Assembly (NCBI GenBank): GCA_951799405.1
Contig: OX637339.1
Coordinates: 12,090,001 to 12,154,000 of the forward strand
Origin: Agapetus fuscipes
Lineage: Eukaryota; Arthropoda; Insecta; Trichoptera; Glossosomatidae
Reading direction: 5' to 3'
Length of the DNA: 64,000 bases
The notes under the pieces were generated by a model. It searched no databases. It was given only the letters and a program-made list of their open reading frames with translations, and was not told the DNA's origin. The translations under genes and the position numbers were made by a program. The stretch's first letter is position 1. Every line of letters starts with the position of its first letter. This document shows, in pieces, positions 9,402 through 19,902 of the stretch.

Positions 9402-9575
9402 CATCATGGCCGAGGGGACCAAGCGGGCTGATCGTTCTAGCGTATTTGGAATAGAATGACGTTGGTTCGATCCCCGTTTGGGTCATTTGACCAAAACTTT
9501 TACCCTGGTTCAACAGATGTTAACATATCTTTGCAGCGTAGATTATAAATTATATTATAGATAGATTATAGAATG
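9402..9575 (+). mobile_element. S-SINE head joined to a TTAGA-element tail
   Basis: The head GGCCGAGGGGACCAAGCGGG (9409-9428) and B box GGTTCGATCCCC are the best preserved in the window. The S-SINE body stops at CAACAGATGTTA (about 9522). The sequence then continues as a TTAGA tail (ACATATCTTTGCAGCGTAG, ATTATAG repeats). This is either a template-switch chimera or two elements abutting. Confidence 0.65.
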
Positions 9576-10210
9576 ATCACTAAGGGTATATTAATTTTCT
9601 GTTTATATTATACTTGTATGTTATTCTCTACATTTGCCTGTACAGAGCCATCGCTTCTGGTGTATTACAATTTAGTATAATAAGTCGATAAGTTAAGGCG
9701 CTACCCAGGCTAGTGATGTGACCGCGAGGTGTTACGTATATTTATGTATGGAGCCGGTGTACGTGTGCGCAAGAGTTACTGCATCCAAACATGCGACCCA
9801 ACCGGCCCAGCACCAGGAAAGGGCACCGGTGACAGGATCAGATACAGTAAGTGGTGCAGATATGTAAAGAGTAAACGCTACTTGTATGAGATACTCGGAG
9901 AGATAGGTGACTGAGAACATATCGCCACCTTAAAGGTAAAAAGATAAAAGGAGAAATCGCGGATTAAACCTTTAATTACGAGTAACTTCTCAAAGTAAGC
10001 GAACTAATTATAAGGCAGTGCGGCTCTGGAACCGCACTTTGCCGACCACTGAGTTAGGGCATTCCGATGCACAGGGCCGGTAATGCAAAAGGCACGATCC
10101 GAATACTTTGCTTTATTTGATCGGTTTGGAACAACAAATTTATTCATATCAGTACTATTGCAGATGTTAATGCCAGCCGCTTACCCTCCACTGTGTCCAT
10201 CACACAAAGT
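9576..10210. other. Unassigned interval
   Basis: It contains a GC-richer patch (9745-9850) with open frames of about 60 residues on both strands, which are not recognisable. At 10018-10052, CAGTGCGGCTCTGG ... CCGACCACTG resembles decayed hAT-type inverted ends. Confidence 0.3.
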
Positions 10211-10214
10211 TCTG

Positions 10215-10416
10215 TACCTACCCTGAGTATGAGTTTTTTCACTTTACTCGAAGTATTGTGTACGAGTATTCGAGAAAAATGTACGTGAACTTGTAAAGCA
10301 CCCCTGGCAAAAAAAGTTTCGAAACTTGTTTTGCCAGGGGTGCTTTACAAGTTCACATGCATTTTTCTCGAAAACTCAATACTTCGAGTAACGTGAAAAA
10401 ACTCGTACTCAGGGTC
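10215..10416. mobile_element. CWG-target MITE, short subtype
   Basis: This is a long foldback. The left arm ACCTACCCTGAGTATGAG and right arm CTCGTACTCAGGGTC pair, and pairing continues nearly to the centre (GCACCCCTGGCAAAA / TTTTGCCAGGGGTGC). CTG lies on both sides (10212-10214, 10417-10419). The 202-bp length is too short to encode protein. The ends resemble the 240-bp copies at 10804 and 43998. Confidence 0.75.
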
Positions 10417-10803
10417 CTGAAATATACAATGCTACTAAGAAACGTTTTATGCCTAACCAAGTGTCCTAATAACAGTTCTAATGAAACATTTAATGTATCA
10501 GATACTTTTACAAGCGACACCATCATCAACACACCCCTGCCCTCTTTGAAACGGTTCACTCAGCCTTCTTTCATTCGTTATTCCCTCTTTTCTATTCGCT
10601 CACCGCACCTCGGTTGCTTTCACCTCACGCGGTGGCGCCTTTCAAGCTTTTAAAATAAAATTGAGTCGTCATTCTTTCATGAAAGTAAAAACTGTTTTAT
10701 AACACCTGCCTGGCTGAACTCCTTGCGGCGCTTTCATTCTGGAGCAGTGGCTGCCAAACTAAGGCTCGCGGGCCACATTCTGCCCACCAGTGTAATCAAC
10801 CTG
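10417..10803. other. Unassigned interval with hAT-like end
   Basis: The sequence is mostly unique. CAGTGGCTGCCAAACTAAGG followed by GCTCGCGGGCCACA at about 10746-10780 resembles hAT-family ends, with no partner end visible. Confidence 0.35.
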
Positions 10804-11043
10804 TACACTTAGTACGAGTTGCAAAACTTGAGTAGTGTAAAGTTTACGGCAATTTTTAAAGAGTGATTTCCCCTAAAATTTGCCGTTTTTGTTTGTTTGA
10901 ACTTGATTTTCTTCATCACTGTAACTCTTTTGCTAAGACCACAAAGTGTAAGAAACAAAAACAGCAGATTTTGGGAGAAATCAGACTTTAACATTTTCCG
11001 TAAACTTTACTTTTCTCAAGTTTTGCAACTCGTACTAAGGGTA
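10804..11043. mobile_element. CWG-target MITE, 240 bp
   Basis: It starts TACACTTAGTACGAGTTGC and ends GCAACTCGTACTAAGGGTA, flanked by CTG on both sides (10801-10803, 11044-11046). The arms pair for about 100 bp (AAACTTGAGTAGTGTAAAG / CTTTACTTTTCTCAAGTTT). It has the same 240-bp length as 43998-44237. Confidence 0.85.
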
Positions 11044-11079
11044 CTGGTTATTATTATTGTCTGTACTTACATATTTATA

Positions 11080-11225
11080 CGCAGCTACGTCACTAAACTA
11101 CACACACAGTGCAACTACTTGCCTGCGTTATTCCCGAAGGGGTCGCATGTGACGATTCAGGACCTATTTATTTTTTACAGGTAAGGGGGCCGGCCTCGCG
11201 GTAACCACTTTGGTTGAAGTAGTTG
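11080..11225 (-). mobile_element. A-SINE 3' half
   Basis: Minus-strand end of the family: GCAACTACTTGCCTGCGTTA, CCGAAGGGGTCGCATGTG and GGGGGCCGGCCTCGCGG. The tRNA-like head is missing. Confidence 0.75.
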
Positions 11226-11396
11226 TTTCTAACATACAAGAATTTAAGATTCTTAGTGCGTTTTTCCACAGCGGGGATCCAACTGTTTAAAAACGGTAAA
11301 ATGTCAAACCTATTGTTATGTTTTTACGCGGGTTCTATTTGATTAAACCTGTGGTGATTTATTTGTTTTATAGTAAGAATAAAGATCATCATAGGG

Positions 11397-11445
11397 TGTC
11401 TCCTGAAGACGTTAGCTACGTCGCCAACGAAACGTCGAGAATAAT
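11397..11445 (+). ncRNA. Penelope/hammerhead-like motif
   Basis: CTGAAGACGTTAGC ... CGCCAACGAAACGTCGAGA keeps the CTGANGA and GAAAC blocks of a hammerhead core, with a weak GTT/AAC stem. Probably a remnant of a Penelope-like element; activity is doubtful. Confidence 0.25.
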
Positions 11446-12249
11446 GTAAGTTGTCTTATAACGGTTCGTTTATATCCGAGTACAAAAAAAATAACTTTTA
11501 AGTTATTATAATTGTAAATATGTCAAACGACATTAATTCCAACTTAAATGTAACATTTTACTTTTTTATCATTTTATTACAGAATGGTACCTACTATATT
11601 TTGTTGAATATTGAAAAGATTTTTCATAATGTGAATAGTTTTCAAAAAAATAAATAGAAAATATAAGACGGATTCCTTAATTATTTTTTTCCACATTTTC
11701 TCGAAAACTGCTGCCAACATTGCAGATCAAGAGCTGTATTATTCTGGCTAAGCATACATATTTTCATCTGGGGTGGTTCACCAACAATATTATGGTTCAC
11801 GGATTGAGAATTGTAGAAAACTCCAGACTAGAGTTCTTTTCAAAAAAGTGGAAAAAATTAATGTATTTTAATAGAAAGAAAGATAAAATTTAAACGTTTC
11901 CGATTGACTTTAAAATGACTGCCTTACGGATTCTTCTTTTTGTTTTTAAATTTTATGTTTCCGCAATTTTAATCATTTCTAAAAACCTCGGCGTGACTTA
12001 AAACTTGTACAATTTAAAAAGGCTGACTGCAATTTTTACCTTTGTTGCTTGCCTTTGCTGCTATGGAGTGCCGGATATTCTCCGGATACGCTTTGCAGCC
12101 CTTTTGTAAAGGGTTTGTGGAAAATTTCCAACCCGGTTAAAAACTATCCGCAATTCAATTGTGTTGTATTCAGAGTTTCACGCCAACTTCCGGGAAATTA
12201 TGAAAATGACAACATCCGGGGCGTTCTGGAATGTAAATTGACAAAGATA
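11446..12249. other. Unassigned AT-rich interval
   Basis: No family recognised. GCTGCCAACATTGCAGATCA at about 11709-11729 resembles the LINE-1 ORF end in reverse and may be a scrap of it. Confidence 0.35.
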
Positions 12250-13070
12250 TTAAAAATACAATATCCGGGGCATTCTAAAGACTGCAATGTGCGGAGTACC
12301 CTGAAAATCACCTAATCTGGGGCATTCTGAAAATGACAACGTGTTGGGCATACAGAAAATGACAACGTGTTGGGCATACAGAAAATGACAACGTGTTGGG
12401 CATACAGAAAATGACAACGTGTTGGGCATACAGAAAATGACAACGTGTTTGGCATACAGAAAATGACAACGTTTTGGGCATACAGAAAATGACAACGTGT
12501 GGGGCATACTGACAATGACCTCATCTGGGGCATTCTGAAAATGACAACGCTTAGGGCGTTCTGAAGAAAATCAGAGGCCCCTGAAAAGGACAACATCGGG
12601 ACTATCTTCAGCATCAGGGAAATTCTGATTATAAATATTTGTGACATTCTGAAAATGACCATAATTATACTGGGCATGTATATACGTAATTAACATATTC
12701 GAGGCTTTCTGTAAAATGTAATCCTTAAACTGATAATATTCAGGGCATTTTGGAAATAAAAAAATCAGGATATTATGCAAATGTCGTAAAACTTTTGAAA
12801 ATAATCTTTGAGGCATTCTGCGAGCTATGAGAATTGCCTAAAATGACCACATCCGGTTCATATTAAAAAATACAGCGAACAGAACATTGTACAAATAATT
12901 GCACAAATCGAAACAAAATATGGGGCATTCTAAAAATGATTGTAACCGGGGCATTCCGAAAATGACAACGTGAAGGGCATTCCGAAACTGACAATATCAG
13001 GAACAATCACTTAAAATATCGAATATAACATCCAGGGTATTCTGCAAATGTCGAGGAATATTGAAAAATA
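12250..13070 (+). repeat. 26-bp minisatellite with decayed flanks
   Basis: Six to seven near-identical 26-bp units (GTGTTGGGCATACAGAAAAT + GACAAC) lie at 12341-12505. Older units on both sides share GGGCATTCTGAAAATGAC but have lost the exact spacing. Minus-strand open frames here only reflect the period (3 x 26 = 78 bp) and are not genes. The pattern suggests recent re-homogenisation of the array centre. Confidence 0.85.
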
Positions 13071-13406
13071 CAGCAACCTTCTGAACTGTGGCTAGTTTAA
13101 CAAAATTAATGACACGATCTCATTGTGCGGCAGTTTTTGGCGCGGGGAACAAAGGGCCGCAAACTTTTAGTTTTAGTCCTAGTTGGGACAAAAGGCAATT
13201 CATAATGCCTGTACATAAGGGACCCAGGGTACGTGTAAATATAGATATCCAAAAATGTACTCAAGTTGTGTACGGCCAAAATATTGTGTTTGTATATGAA
13301 GCAGGGGCGGCTTATTTGAAAGGGTATAGAGGTAATGCTTGCGTACATAAAAATAGTTTCTAAAGTCTTTAACCTTAAATATGTTTTTTATTAATTTTGA
13401 TGGGCA
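13071..13406. other. Unassigned interval
   Basis: Open frames of about 80-90 residues exist on both strands, but neither is recognisable or repeated. No other signal. Confidence 0.3.
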
Positions 13407-13590
13407 TGTTATTTGACTTATAGGTTGATAAAAAGCTGACTTACCACGTTGTCAACTTTGGTTCATTTCGCCAATGTCGTCCCTGTTTCAGGGAAGGTCT
13501 GTAAGAGTTGAAGGGTTTATGTTCATTTGATTTTTTTTAATACACATGGAGCGTAGTTGAATCGCAAACTTACATGTACTTACTTGTTGT
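13407..13590 (+). mobile_element. TTAGA element, tail missing
   Basis: Begins TTTGACTTATAGGTTGATAA, with core AAGGTCTGTAAGAGTTGAAG. It is truncated where the next copy begins. Confidence 0.75.
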
Positions 13591-13855
13591 GTATGCTCCT
13601 TGACTTGTAGGTTGGTATGCGGCTGACCACATATGCTGTAGAAAATGGTTCACTTTGCCAAGGTCACCCCTGTTTCAGGGAAGATCGGCAAGAGTTGAAG
13701 GGTGCAGGTTCATTTGAGATTTGGGTTTTTTATGTTGTAAGTTCACATACGGCATGTGCAAGCGCGAACTTATACATGTCTGCTTGTGAAAATGCATTTA
13801 ATGTGAATCCCCAATGTTACATATCTTTGAAACTTAGATTAGAGATTAGACGTAT
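13591..13855 (+). mobile_element. TTAGA element, full length
   Basis: Begins TGTTGTGTATGCTCCTTGAC. This upstream TGTTGTGTATG is shared with copies at 25974 and 58010, so it belongs to the element's 5' end. Ends GAAACTTAGATTAGAGATTAGA. Confidence 0.85.
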
Positions 13856-14261
13856 GTCTGCTTGTGTGCATGCTGATGAATATAAGCCTTAAATGTCAAC
13901 ATGTAAAAAATACTACGCGACAGTCATTGAGAAATTTATTTATTTGTTTATTTTATTTATTTATTAATGACTGTTGATTTTGATTTAATTGCCTGTTATA
14001 ATTGATGCCTGCGGAAGATTTCGCGGAACGCCCCTGGTAGACGCCTACAAAACCTAAAACTCCCGAAGAAGTTCTGCAAAGTCTCGGCAATTGTTGTGGA
14101 CGATTATCAAGTAATACCAACAAATATTTATCAACTTTATTCCACAATTGACTTGCCGCAAACAAAACAGCTCCATTGTTGTTTACTCCCTAAGCTGGCG
14201 GTGACATTCTATCAGAAATAAACAAGTTTAAACAATGAAAAATAATTTAGTTATTTAGGGT
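13856..14261 (+). other. TTAGA tail fragment, (TTTA)n and unassigned sequence
   Basis: Bases 13856-13912 repeat the TTAGA segment 'TGTCTGCTTGTGTGCATG ... TAAATGTCAACATG'. A TTTATT-rich tract lies at 13928-13968. The remainder shows nothing recognisable. Confidence 0.5.
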
Positions 14262-14875
14262 TATAAATTCATATTAAATATGAAATATTGTTGCCGGCAT
14301 TGATGTATGGATGTGAAGCATGGACTGCAAACGATAGCGGAATGAGTAAGGTATACGCGGTGGGAGTGAAGCACTTTTTAGAAATCCTGTACGGGAGTCT
14401 CTTTAGATTTTAGAAAATCTAGAGGTTGGAGGACCGCAGAGCTGTGGGTGTTGATGATGTGGAGGTGTATGTCCTGATCCTTGGTAGCAGGACTGTTAGC
14501 TGTGTACTGCTGTGTTGTGTGTTGTGCTGCTTTTGTTTTGATACACTGAAGAGTATAACAGGAAAAACCCCCCTTAGAATGAATGAAGAAAAGTGAAATA
14601 CAAGTTGAAGGAGGATGTTAAGGTTAAGGTACAAAATATTGGGATACAATGGTTAGGACGAAATGTGAGAGGAAAAAGGGGAACGGGAAGACCGAAAAAA
14701 GAATGGCTTTTTTACATTGGTGAAATTGTGAAAGAATGGGGTTAACAGAGTGAATGCAAAAAAACAAATGTATGAAAAGAGTGGAGGGTATGAATGAACT
14801 GAGAGAAGTATGCCACGATATAAATAAGACGAGGAGACTCTTTAGAGGTTCTGACCACCCCTAATGGTACGTTGC
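14262..14875 (+). pseudogene. LINE-1 remnant split by repeat D
   Basis: Upstream, 'LPALMYGCEAWTA' (14289-14330) is the RT-domain motif of these LINEs. Downstream, 14604-14875 gives 'IQWLG', 'RGTGRPKKEWL', 'CMKRV' and ends with CCACCCCTAATGGTACG, the LINE-1 3' end. Repeat D lies between. Frames are broken throughout. Confidence 0.6.
14350..14580 (+). repeat. Repeat D, copy 1
   Basis: AGAAATCCTGTACGGGAGTC, GCAGGACTGTTAGCTG and GTTGTGTGTTGTGCTGC recur at 37265-37545 and 59920-60560. The family is unrecognised. It appears to interrupt LINE-1. Confidence 0.6.
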
Positions 14876-14879
14876 AACG

Positions 14880-15415
14880 TTACACGTTTAGTGAAAGTCA
14901 AAAATTTTCAAAAACAAAAAATTAAATATATTTTTAATGTTTCATGGAGGGAAAAATAAAATTACTTGTGTACCCCAAGTATAAAACATTTACGAAAGCT
15001 CCCCTCGATTGCGTGAATCAAAAATGTATGGAATATACGACGGCACTCCTTGTGAGTGATTTAGTTTTCATACATTTTATACGATTTACGCGATCGAGGT
15101 GAGTTAGCGCAATGTTGTATACTGTTCTCGCATTATCAGGATCACGTTTTCTCTTTTTGTGATTTATTTATAAAAATGTTAAAAAATAATAAAAACAAAG
15201 CAATAATTTGAATACGCCTGGTGGGTGGATATGATTTTGAAATTTATAGCTCACCGACCCCTGAATGTGCATGACAGAAACAAAAAAAGGAAAAAAGTAC
15301 TGTTTTTTTTATTGTAATTAATAGTTTAAACGTAAATTAAAAAGACATATTTCATTAGGGGAAAGATTTGGTTTATTACAATATTTTATTCCTTAAAAAT
15401 ATAATATTTTTTCCC
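14880..15415. other. AT-rich interval with a small foldback
   Basis: At 14998-15112 the sequence CTCCCCTCGATTGCGTGAAT ... ATGTATGG is mirrored by CATACATTTTATACG ... GCGATCGAGGTGAG. This is an imperfect foldback of about 115 bp, possibly a MITE remnant. Nothing else is recognisable. Confidence 0.4.
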
Positions 15416-15416
15416 T

Positions 15417-15580
15417 GACTAATAGCTTGTCGGCTGACCCTATACGCCCCCAATTTCAGAGAAAGGCGGCAGTAGTTGCAACAATTATGTTCATAATATG
15501 TGGTTTGGTTTGCTTTGTAAAAATAAACCTTAAATATCAATATATATTTACAACTTAGATCATACTTAGATTATTATACA
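15417..15580 (+). mobile_element. TTAGA element, internally deleted
   Basis: Core AGAAAGGCGGCAGTAGTTGC and tail ACAACTTAGATCATACTTAG are present. The section between 5' end and core is shortened. Confidence 0.65.
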
Positions 15581-15620
15581 CTTACAAATAAAAAATAAAT
15601 AAAAAAAACAAAAAATAATG

Positions 15621-15895
15621 TCCGGTCGATAGCTCAGTTGGTAGAATGCTTGCGTCCCATGCCAGAGGTCTAGGCTCGATCCTCAAAAAGAGTGTCAGAG
15701 ATGAAATATCTTATGCGTTTCGGTGCTTATTTCAAAACCAAAATAAAATACCGGCAAGGTTTACTCAGCCTTCACAAGAACTAGACTTCCGGTGAAGTGT
15801 TTGGCGTAAGGCCGTCCCAAAATCTGTGAAAATAAATAGGCTTTACACGCCACATGGAACTCCTTCAGGGACAAAGTTATAAGAAGTTTGACTGG
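15621..15895 (+). mobile_element. A-SINE, full length
   Basis: Head with A box TAGCTCAGTTGGTAGAATGC (15630-15649) and B-box-like GGCTCGATCC. The body is AAATAAAATACCGGCAAGG, GGCGTAAGGCCG, AAATAAATAGG. The 3' part (ACAAAGTTATAAGAAGTT) is decayed. About 275 bp. Confidence 0.85.
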
Positions 15896-15898
15896 CTT

Positions 15899-16122
15899 GT
15901 GAAACTTATTTATTTTTATAGCTAAGGTGGCCGGTCTTACACCAGCCACTTCAGTTGAAGGAGAGGTTTCCATTGGCTGGTTTTCATTTCTTGTGAGGTA
16001 AAACATGCCGGTACTTTATTTTGGATTTGAAATACACACCGAAATGGGAAATCATTTCTGAATCCTTGATGCCCTCTGGTATGGTATAGAAGCATTCTAC
16101 CTACTGAGCTATCGGCCGGACT
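15899..16122 (-). mobile_element. A-SINE, inverted partner
   Basis: Minus strand. The body (TAGCTAAGGTGGCCGGTC) faces the previous copy's 3' end, and the head (CTACTGAGCTATCGGCCGGA) is at 16100-16122. The two copies form a tail-to-tail inverted pair 500 bp long. Confidence 0.85.
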
Positions 16123-16267
16123 CTGTGATGATGATGATGGAGTGCATGCCCAGAATGCTCTGCTTCCTCCAGAAAGCAATATTTCTTCTTTAATATGAAT
16201 CTAGCACTCTACCCCGCCTTCGTGCCTTCCAGTCGTTCTGGCTTCTGATAATTTCACCTCGTGGCTT

Positions 16268-16335
16268 ATATTTTGGCTTCTCGAGAACATAGCTATTATA
16301 ATACTCGTATATTTTGGCTCCTTGAGAACATGGCG
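16268..16335 (+). repeat. Short direct repeat
   Basis: TATTTTGGCTTCTCGAGAAC and TATTTTGGCTCCTTGAGAAC occur about 42 bp apart. Confidence 0.6.
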
Positions 16336-16379
16336 ATAAAATAACAAACATATTATAATGGTTATAATGGTTCCACGGA

Positions 16380-17165
16380 AAATCGGTCACAGACTACCCG
16401 TCCATGGACAAATCGATCACACGACAGTTCGTTCACTCGGCTTTTCGGTCAACGACATTTTTGTCACATACAACTCGGCCATAGATAACTTATCCATAGC
16501 CACATCGATCACAAACAATTCGGTCACACGACTGTTCGTCTACAAGACTTTTTGGTCAACGACATTTTTGTCACGTACAACCCGGCCATAGAAAACTTAT
16601 CCATAGCCACATCGGTCACACGGCAGTTCGTCTACAAGACTGTTTGGTCAACGATATTTCGGTTACATCTATACACTTAAAAGATTATGAAAGGATCGAG
16701 CAGGCATAGTACACTTATGACCAGCAAACTAAAAAAAGGCAGAACGAGCAGGATTTCTAAAGAGAAGACTTCTAAAGAGAAGCACCTGCAAGACAATAGA
16801 AAGTAGCACGAACTGGCCTAAGGTTCTGGCATAAAACTGTCAAATATATTTTTGTTGTTTGTCAGCTCTCATGGATCGATTAAAAATCAGAGCAGGAGAA
16901 AAGTGTGCTGGCGAAGCCGGACTTTAAACTTGAATGCCGTATTCGTGCGTAGCACAAGAAGGCAGGCTAGTACAGTATAAATCCACAGAAAGTTACAATT
17001 AATTAAAACTATAGTAATTACGTTTTTTGGAGAGCATGTTTTCTGTGGTGGAGTTTTCTGTGGGCCTATATTGTATCTAACTGAAATGTTATTGACCGAA
17101 AAGTCATGTGGCCGACCTGTCGTTTGACCGATTTGTCCATGGATGAGCTGTCTGTGGACGGGTGG
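16380..17165. mobile_element. Phrase-repeat foldback A
   Basis: The left arm (16380-16662) is built of short degenerate phrases such as TCGGTCACACGACAGTTCG and TTTTCGGTCAACGACATTT. The right arm (17040-17165) carries the reverse complement (GACCGAAAAGTCATGTGG, GACCGATTTGTCCATGG). The centre includes CACAGAAAGTTACAATTAAT and TAAAACTATAGTAATTAC, also found in foldback C. About 320 bp at 16665-16985 looks like separate inserted sequence. Confidence 0.7.
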
Positions 17166-17204
17166 GTTATCTTTAACGGATTAGTCTCGACACATATTAT
17201 AAAA

Positions 17205-17495
17205 GGTACAAAATAATGTGATGAGATGTTTGGACATGTAGACATAATGGATGATGAAAGACTCACAAAGTGTAGATACAGAAGAAATGAGGAAGGGAAA
17301 ACAAAAAAGGAAGACCGAGAAAAGTATGGCTGGATCAGATTGGTATACCCAAAGCGAATGTAAGAGAAGGAAATGTATGAAAAAGGTGATGTATATGAAT
17401 GAATTGAAAGAGTTATGCAAGGATAAGAAAAAAATGTAAGCAAATCTGCAGAGGCTTTGGCCATCCTAGCGGAATGGCGACAGAGTTACAGTTAC
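17205..17495 (+). pseudogene. LINE-1 C-terminal remnant
   Basis: 'MMDDERLTK', 'KKGRPRKVWLDQ'-like codons and 'RRKCMKKVM' are recognisable with frameshifts. The end, GGCTTTGGCCATCCTAGCGG, is the family 3' end. Same family as 48040-48365. Confidence 0.7.
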
Positions 17496-17499
17496 TGTA

Positions 17500-17640
17500 A
17501 TGATTTTACTTCACTTTGCCAATGCCACTTATTTTCCTGAGAGCTAACGAACTACCACGTGTCTACTCATTGGCATGCGTTAAATTTTAATTCTATGTGT
17601 GAATATATCCTTGCAACTTAGATCATAGAACCAAATTGCA
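17500..17640 (+). mobile_element. TTAGA element, internally deleted
   Basis: TTCACTTTGCCAATGCCACT jumps to CCACGTGTCTACTCATTGGC and ends TCCTTGCAACTTAGATCATAG. The core is missing. Confidence 0.65.
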
Positions 17641-17990
17641 CACTTTGTTAATACGTGAATATTTTGGTGCTCAGTGCTTTATTTCAGCCAACCATTCATA
17701 AATATGTTTTTGGTTTTATAAATTAAGCGAGTTAATTGTATGACGCGTTGCTTTGTTAAGTTTTCACTTTTATCGTGCCGTACTGTTGCCCCGTATAGTC
17801 GCTTGTCACGCCATGCGTTCATATATCAACCATTACACACACAAGGGCGGCCAACTACCTAAGAATACATTACCAAGCTTCTAAATACTGGCGCATGAAA
17901 TCAAGCGAACAACTAACGTCATCCACCAAGAAGAGAAAGCTGATGTGCCTTGGGTACCAACTTCATCTGTCTCCAACATCTAATCCCTCA
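17641..17990. other. Unassigned interval
   Basis: No repeat or coding signal recognised. Confidence 0.3.
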
Positions 17991-18240
17991 TTGCGGACAT
18001 CATGGTGACCTATCGTCCTCCCATTGCTTGTTTGGCTTATGTACCATTTGAATCAAAGATGACTTTTAAATGAAATTGTCTTAAGAATCACATTCCACAC
18101 AATCTAAGCTAAGAAAAAAAACATAAAACACGATAATGTGAGAAGGGTTTTAAATATTTTGAAAAGATTTTTCAGTTTTCATAAGACACATTGGTCCAAT
18201 ACATATAAAACATTACTTATTTGAAATTACCTCTGAGAAA
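17991..18240 (+). repeat. Repeat E, copy 1
   Basis: GGCTTATGTACCATTTGAAT, GTCTTAAGAATCACATTCC and AAGACACATTGGTCCAATAC recur at 32067-32300 in the same orientation. At 32 kb the repeat sits between two LINE-5 fragments, so it may be part of that LINE. Confidence 0.65.
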
Positions 18241-18261
18241 GAAGAAAAATTGACTTGCTTT

Positions 18262-18630
18262 CGAAATGTGGTGTTGTAGGCGCATGCTCCGAAGCCCATG
18301 GACAGCTAGACGTACCAACCAGTCCATTCGTCGAGAGCTACGTTTGGATGGCTTGACTCTGGCCAAAATATGCACACGCCGTATTCTTCAGTTCTACGGA
18401 CACGTTGTCCGTGGCAATAAGGATAGCCGGGGACGACTGGTTGTAATCGGGGGCTTGGAAGGGAAGAGAGAAAGAGGAAGATCCTCCACACGATGGACCG
18501 ATCAAGTGAAGACATCAGTAGGCACCTCGGGGGTTGGAGCGCTGCGGGCAGCGCAGTCAAGAGAGAACTGGAGAAGAGTGGTTGCTTCCACAAGAGTCAC
18601 AACTCCCAGAAATGAGGAAAACGATTGAGG
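18262..18630 (+). pseudogene. LINE-3 C-terminal ORF remnant
   Basis: The 120-residue frame starting at 18266 reads 'MLRSPWTARRTNQSIRREL', 'RILQFYGHVVRG', 'GKRERGRSSTRWTDQVK'. This is the usual C-terminal region of a non-LTR retrotransposon polyprotein, downstream of the RT domain. It is open over its length but truncated at the 5' side, so it is not a complete gene. Confidence 0.75.
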
Positions 18631-18671
18631 AGAGAAAAGAGATATATTTTTATACATATGGCATATCATAA

Positions 18672-18952
18672 ACGGCCGGTCTAGTGGTAAAAGTTACGTA
18701 CTCGTAATCAGAAGGTCGTGGGCTCGATTCTCAGTGGAGCACAAAAAATACCATTTCATTTTTTAAACACTTACGAAAATTCCATCCAGTTCCATCCAGC
18801 GACTGGGTCTATCTTGAGAATCAGTGCTTTCTACAGCGTTGACCAACCTTTCAGAGGGCTCTTGAGGTGTGATTCACACAAAAAGCGCTCATCAAATAAA
18901 TCGTTCCGGTTGCAAATCCGTAGCCTTACATCTAAACTACGTACCGGTCGTT
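18672..18952 (+). mobile_element. T-SINE plus a second inverted head fragment
   Basis: The head runs from GGCCGGTCTAGTGGTAAAAG to GGGCTCGATTCTCAGTGGAG, with an anticodon loop of the CTCGTAA type (CGT, Thr). The tail GGCTCTTGAGGTGTGATTC ... AAAAAGCGCTCATCAAATAA is complete. At 18920-18952 a reversed head start (CTAAACTACGTACCGGTC) follows. Confidence 0.8.
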
Positions 18953-19287
18953 TTATATCTAGAAAGTCTATTTAAAGTTTAGATAATAGATTTTTCTTTC
19001 GGCAAATACGCTTTCCAAGTTTCCCAAAGCCGCGTTCGATTTTTAAACTGTCTGCCAGGGTTGGACCCGGAAATGACATTAGGCCGATAGTGCCGTGAGG
19101 AGGGCGGGGCTAGGGGGAGTTGTCTATGCCTGTGTGTCTATGGAATGAGGGGTCTGGCTGCTGTAGCGAAGGTGGTAGGAGAGAGGGAAAAGTAAGGCGT
19201 CAAACACTACCGGAACAGCGGTCTGCAACCAATGAAACTAGACAATAAGTATATATTTGCTGTATTTAGAAAAAAAAGTGAAAATGA
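18953..19287. other. Unassigned, GC-richer interval
   Basis: Bases 19070-19200 are G-rich (GGAGGGCGGGGCTAGGGGGA). CAGCGGTCTGCAACC at 19215 loosely resembles a hAT end. No frame or repeat recognised. Confidence 0.3.
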
Positions 19288-19506
19288 AGGCTAATCACCA
19301 ACCTATTTTTCCTGGCAAATAACAGCGTTTGACATTATCAATTAATAATTTATTAATTTTTACTTTAGTGAATCATTATTGACATCTGTTGAACTAGGGT
19401 CAAAGGTATATATAGGGAACCTGATTGAACTCGAACCGGCATTATTTTATTTCAAACACTTTTTGTCGGGATGACCGTGTTGACCCGCGTGGCCATAGGG
19501 CCGGCG
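19288..19506 (-). mobile_element. S-SINE
   Basis: Minus strand: 3' end CACCAACCTATTTTTCCTGG, AT-rich body, B-box region TTGAACTCGAACCGG and a decayed head (GACCCGCGTGGCCATAGGG). Confidence 0.75.
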
Positions 19507-19624
19507 TATGTTTTTGAAGAATAGCTTGCGAGAGGCTCCCTAGGTTTCAGAGAATGGACTCGAACAAATTCCATAGACTAAAAGCGAAATCGAAAAAAAA
19601 AATGAGAAACGGTAAAAAACTGCA

Positions 19625-19902
19625 TATTTAGTGTAACTTTTCGCCGCGTTTTTCCCGAAGGGGTCGCATGTGGCTGGTGGAAATTATTTATTTTTACAGG
19701 TAAAGGGGCCGGCCTTACGCCAACCACTTAGGGGCTTCCCAGCTCCCCAGCAGGCTGGTACCCATTTCTTAGTAAGCAAACCTTGCCGGTATTTTTTTTG
19801 GATCTGAAATAAGCACTGAAAAGGGAACCCTCAGTGGGATTCCAACCTGAGCTCTCGGCATGGAATGCAAGCAATCTACCAACAGGCTATCGCCCGCAGA
19901 GA
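19625..19902 (-). mobile_element. A-SINE, full length
   Basis: Minus strand, from CATATTTAGTGTAACTTTTC (3' end) to the head GCATGGAATGCAAGCAATC + TACCAACAGGCTATCG. The head shows the same segment that is amplified as a satellite at 40.9 kb. Confidence 0.85.

Noticed and set aside
12250..12816. Minus-strand frames of 81-121 residues with repeated 'VVIFCMPNTLSF'
   Set aside because: Translation of a 26-bp minisatellite; the 26-residue repeat is just 3 x 26 bp.
15621..15690. Functional tRNA gene
   Set aside because: The A box is good, but the acceptor stem does not close, the B box is mutated and a SINE body follows. The same holds for all other tRNA-like heads here.
17066..17464. 132-residue minus-strand frame
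   Set aside because: It lies antisense to a LINE-1 remnant and crosses the end of a foldback arm; no motif.
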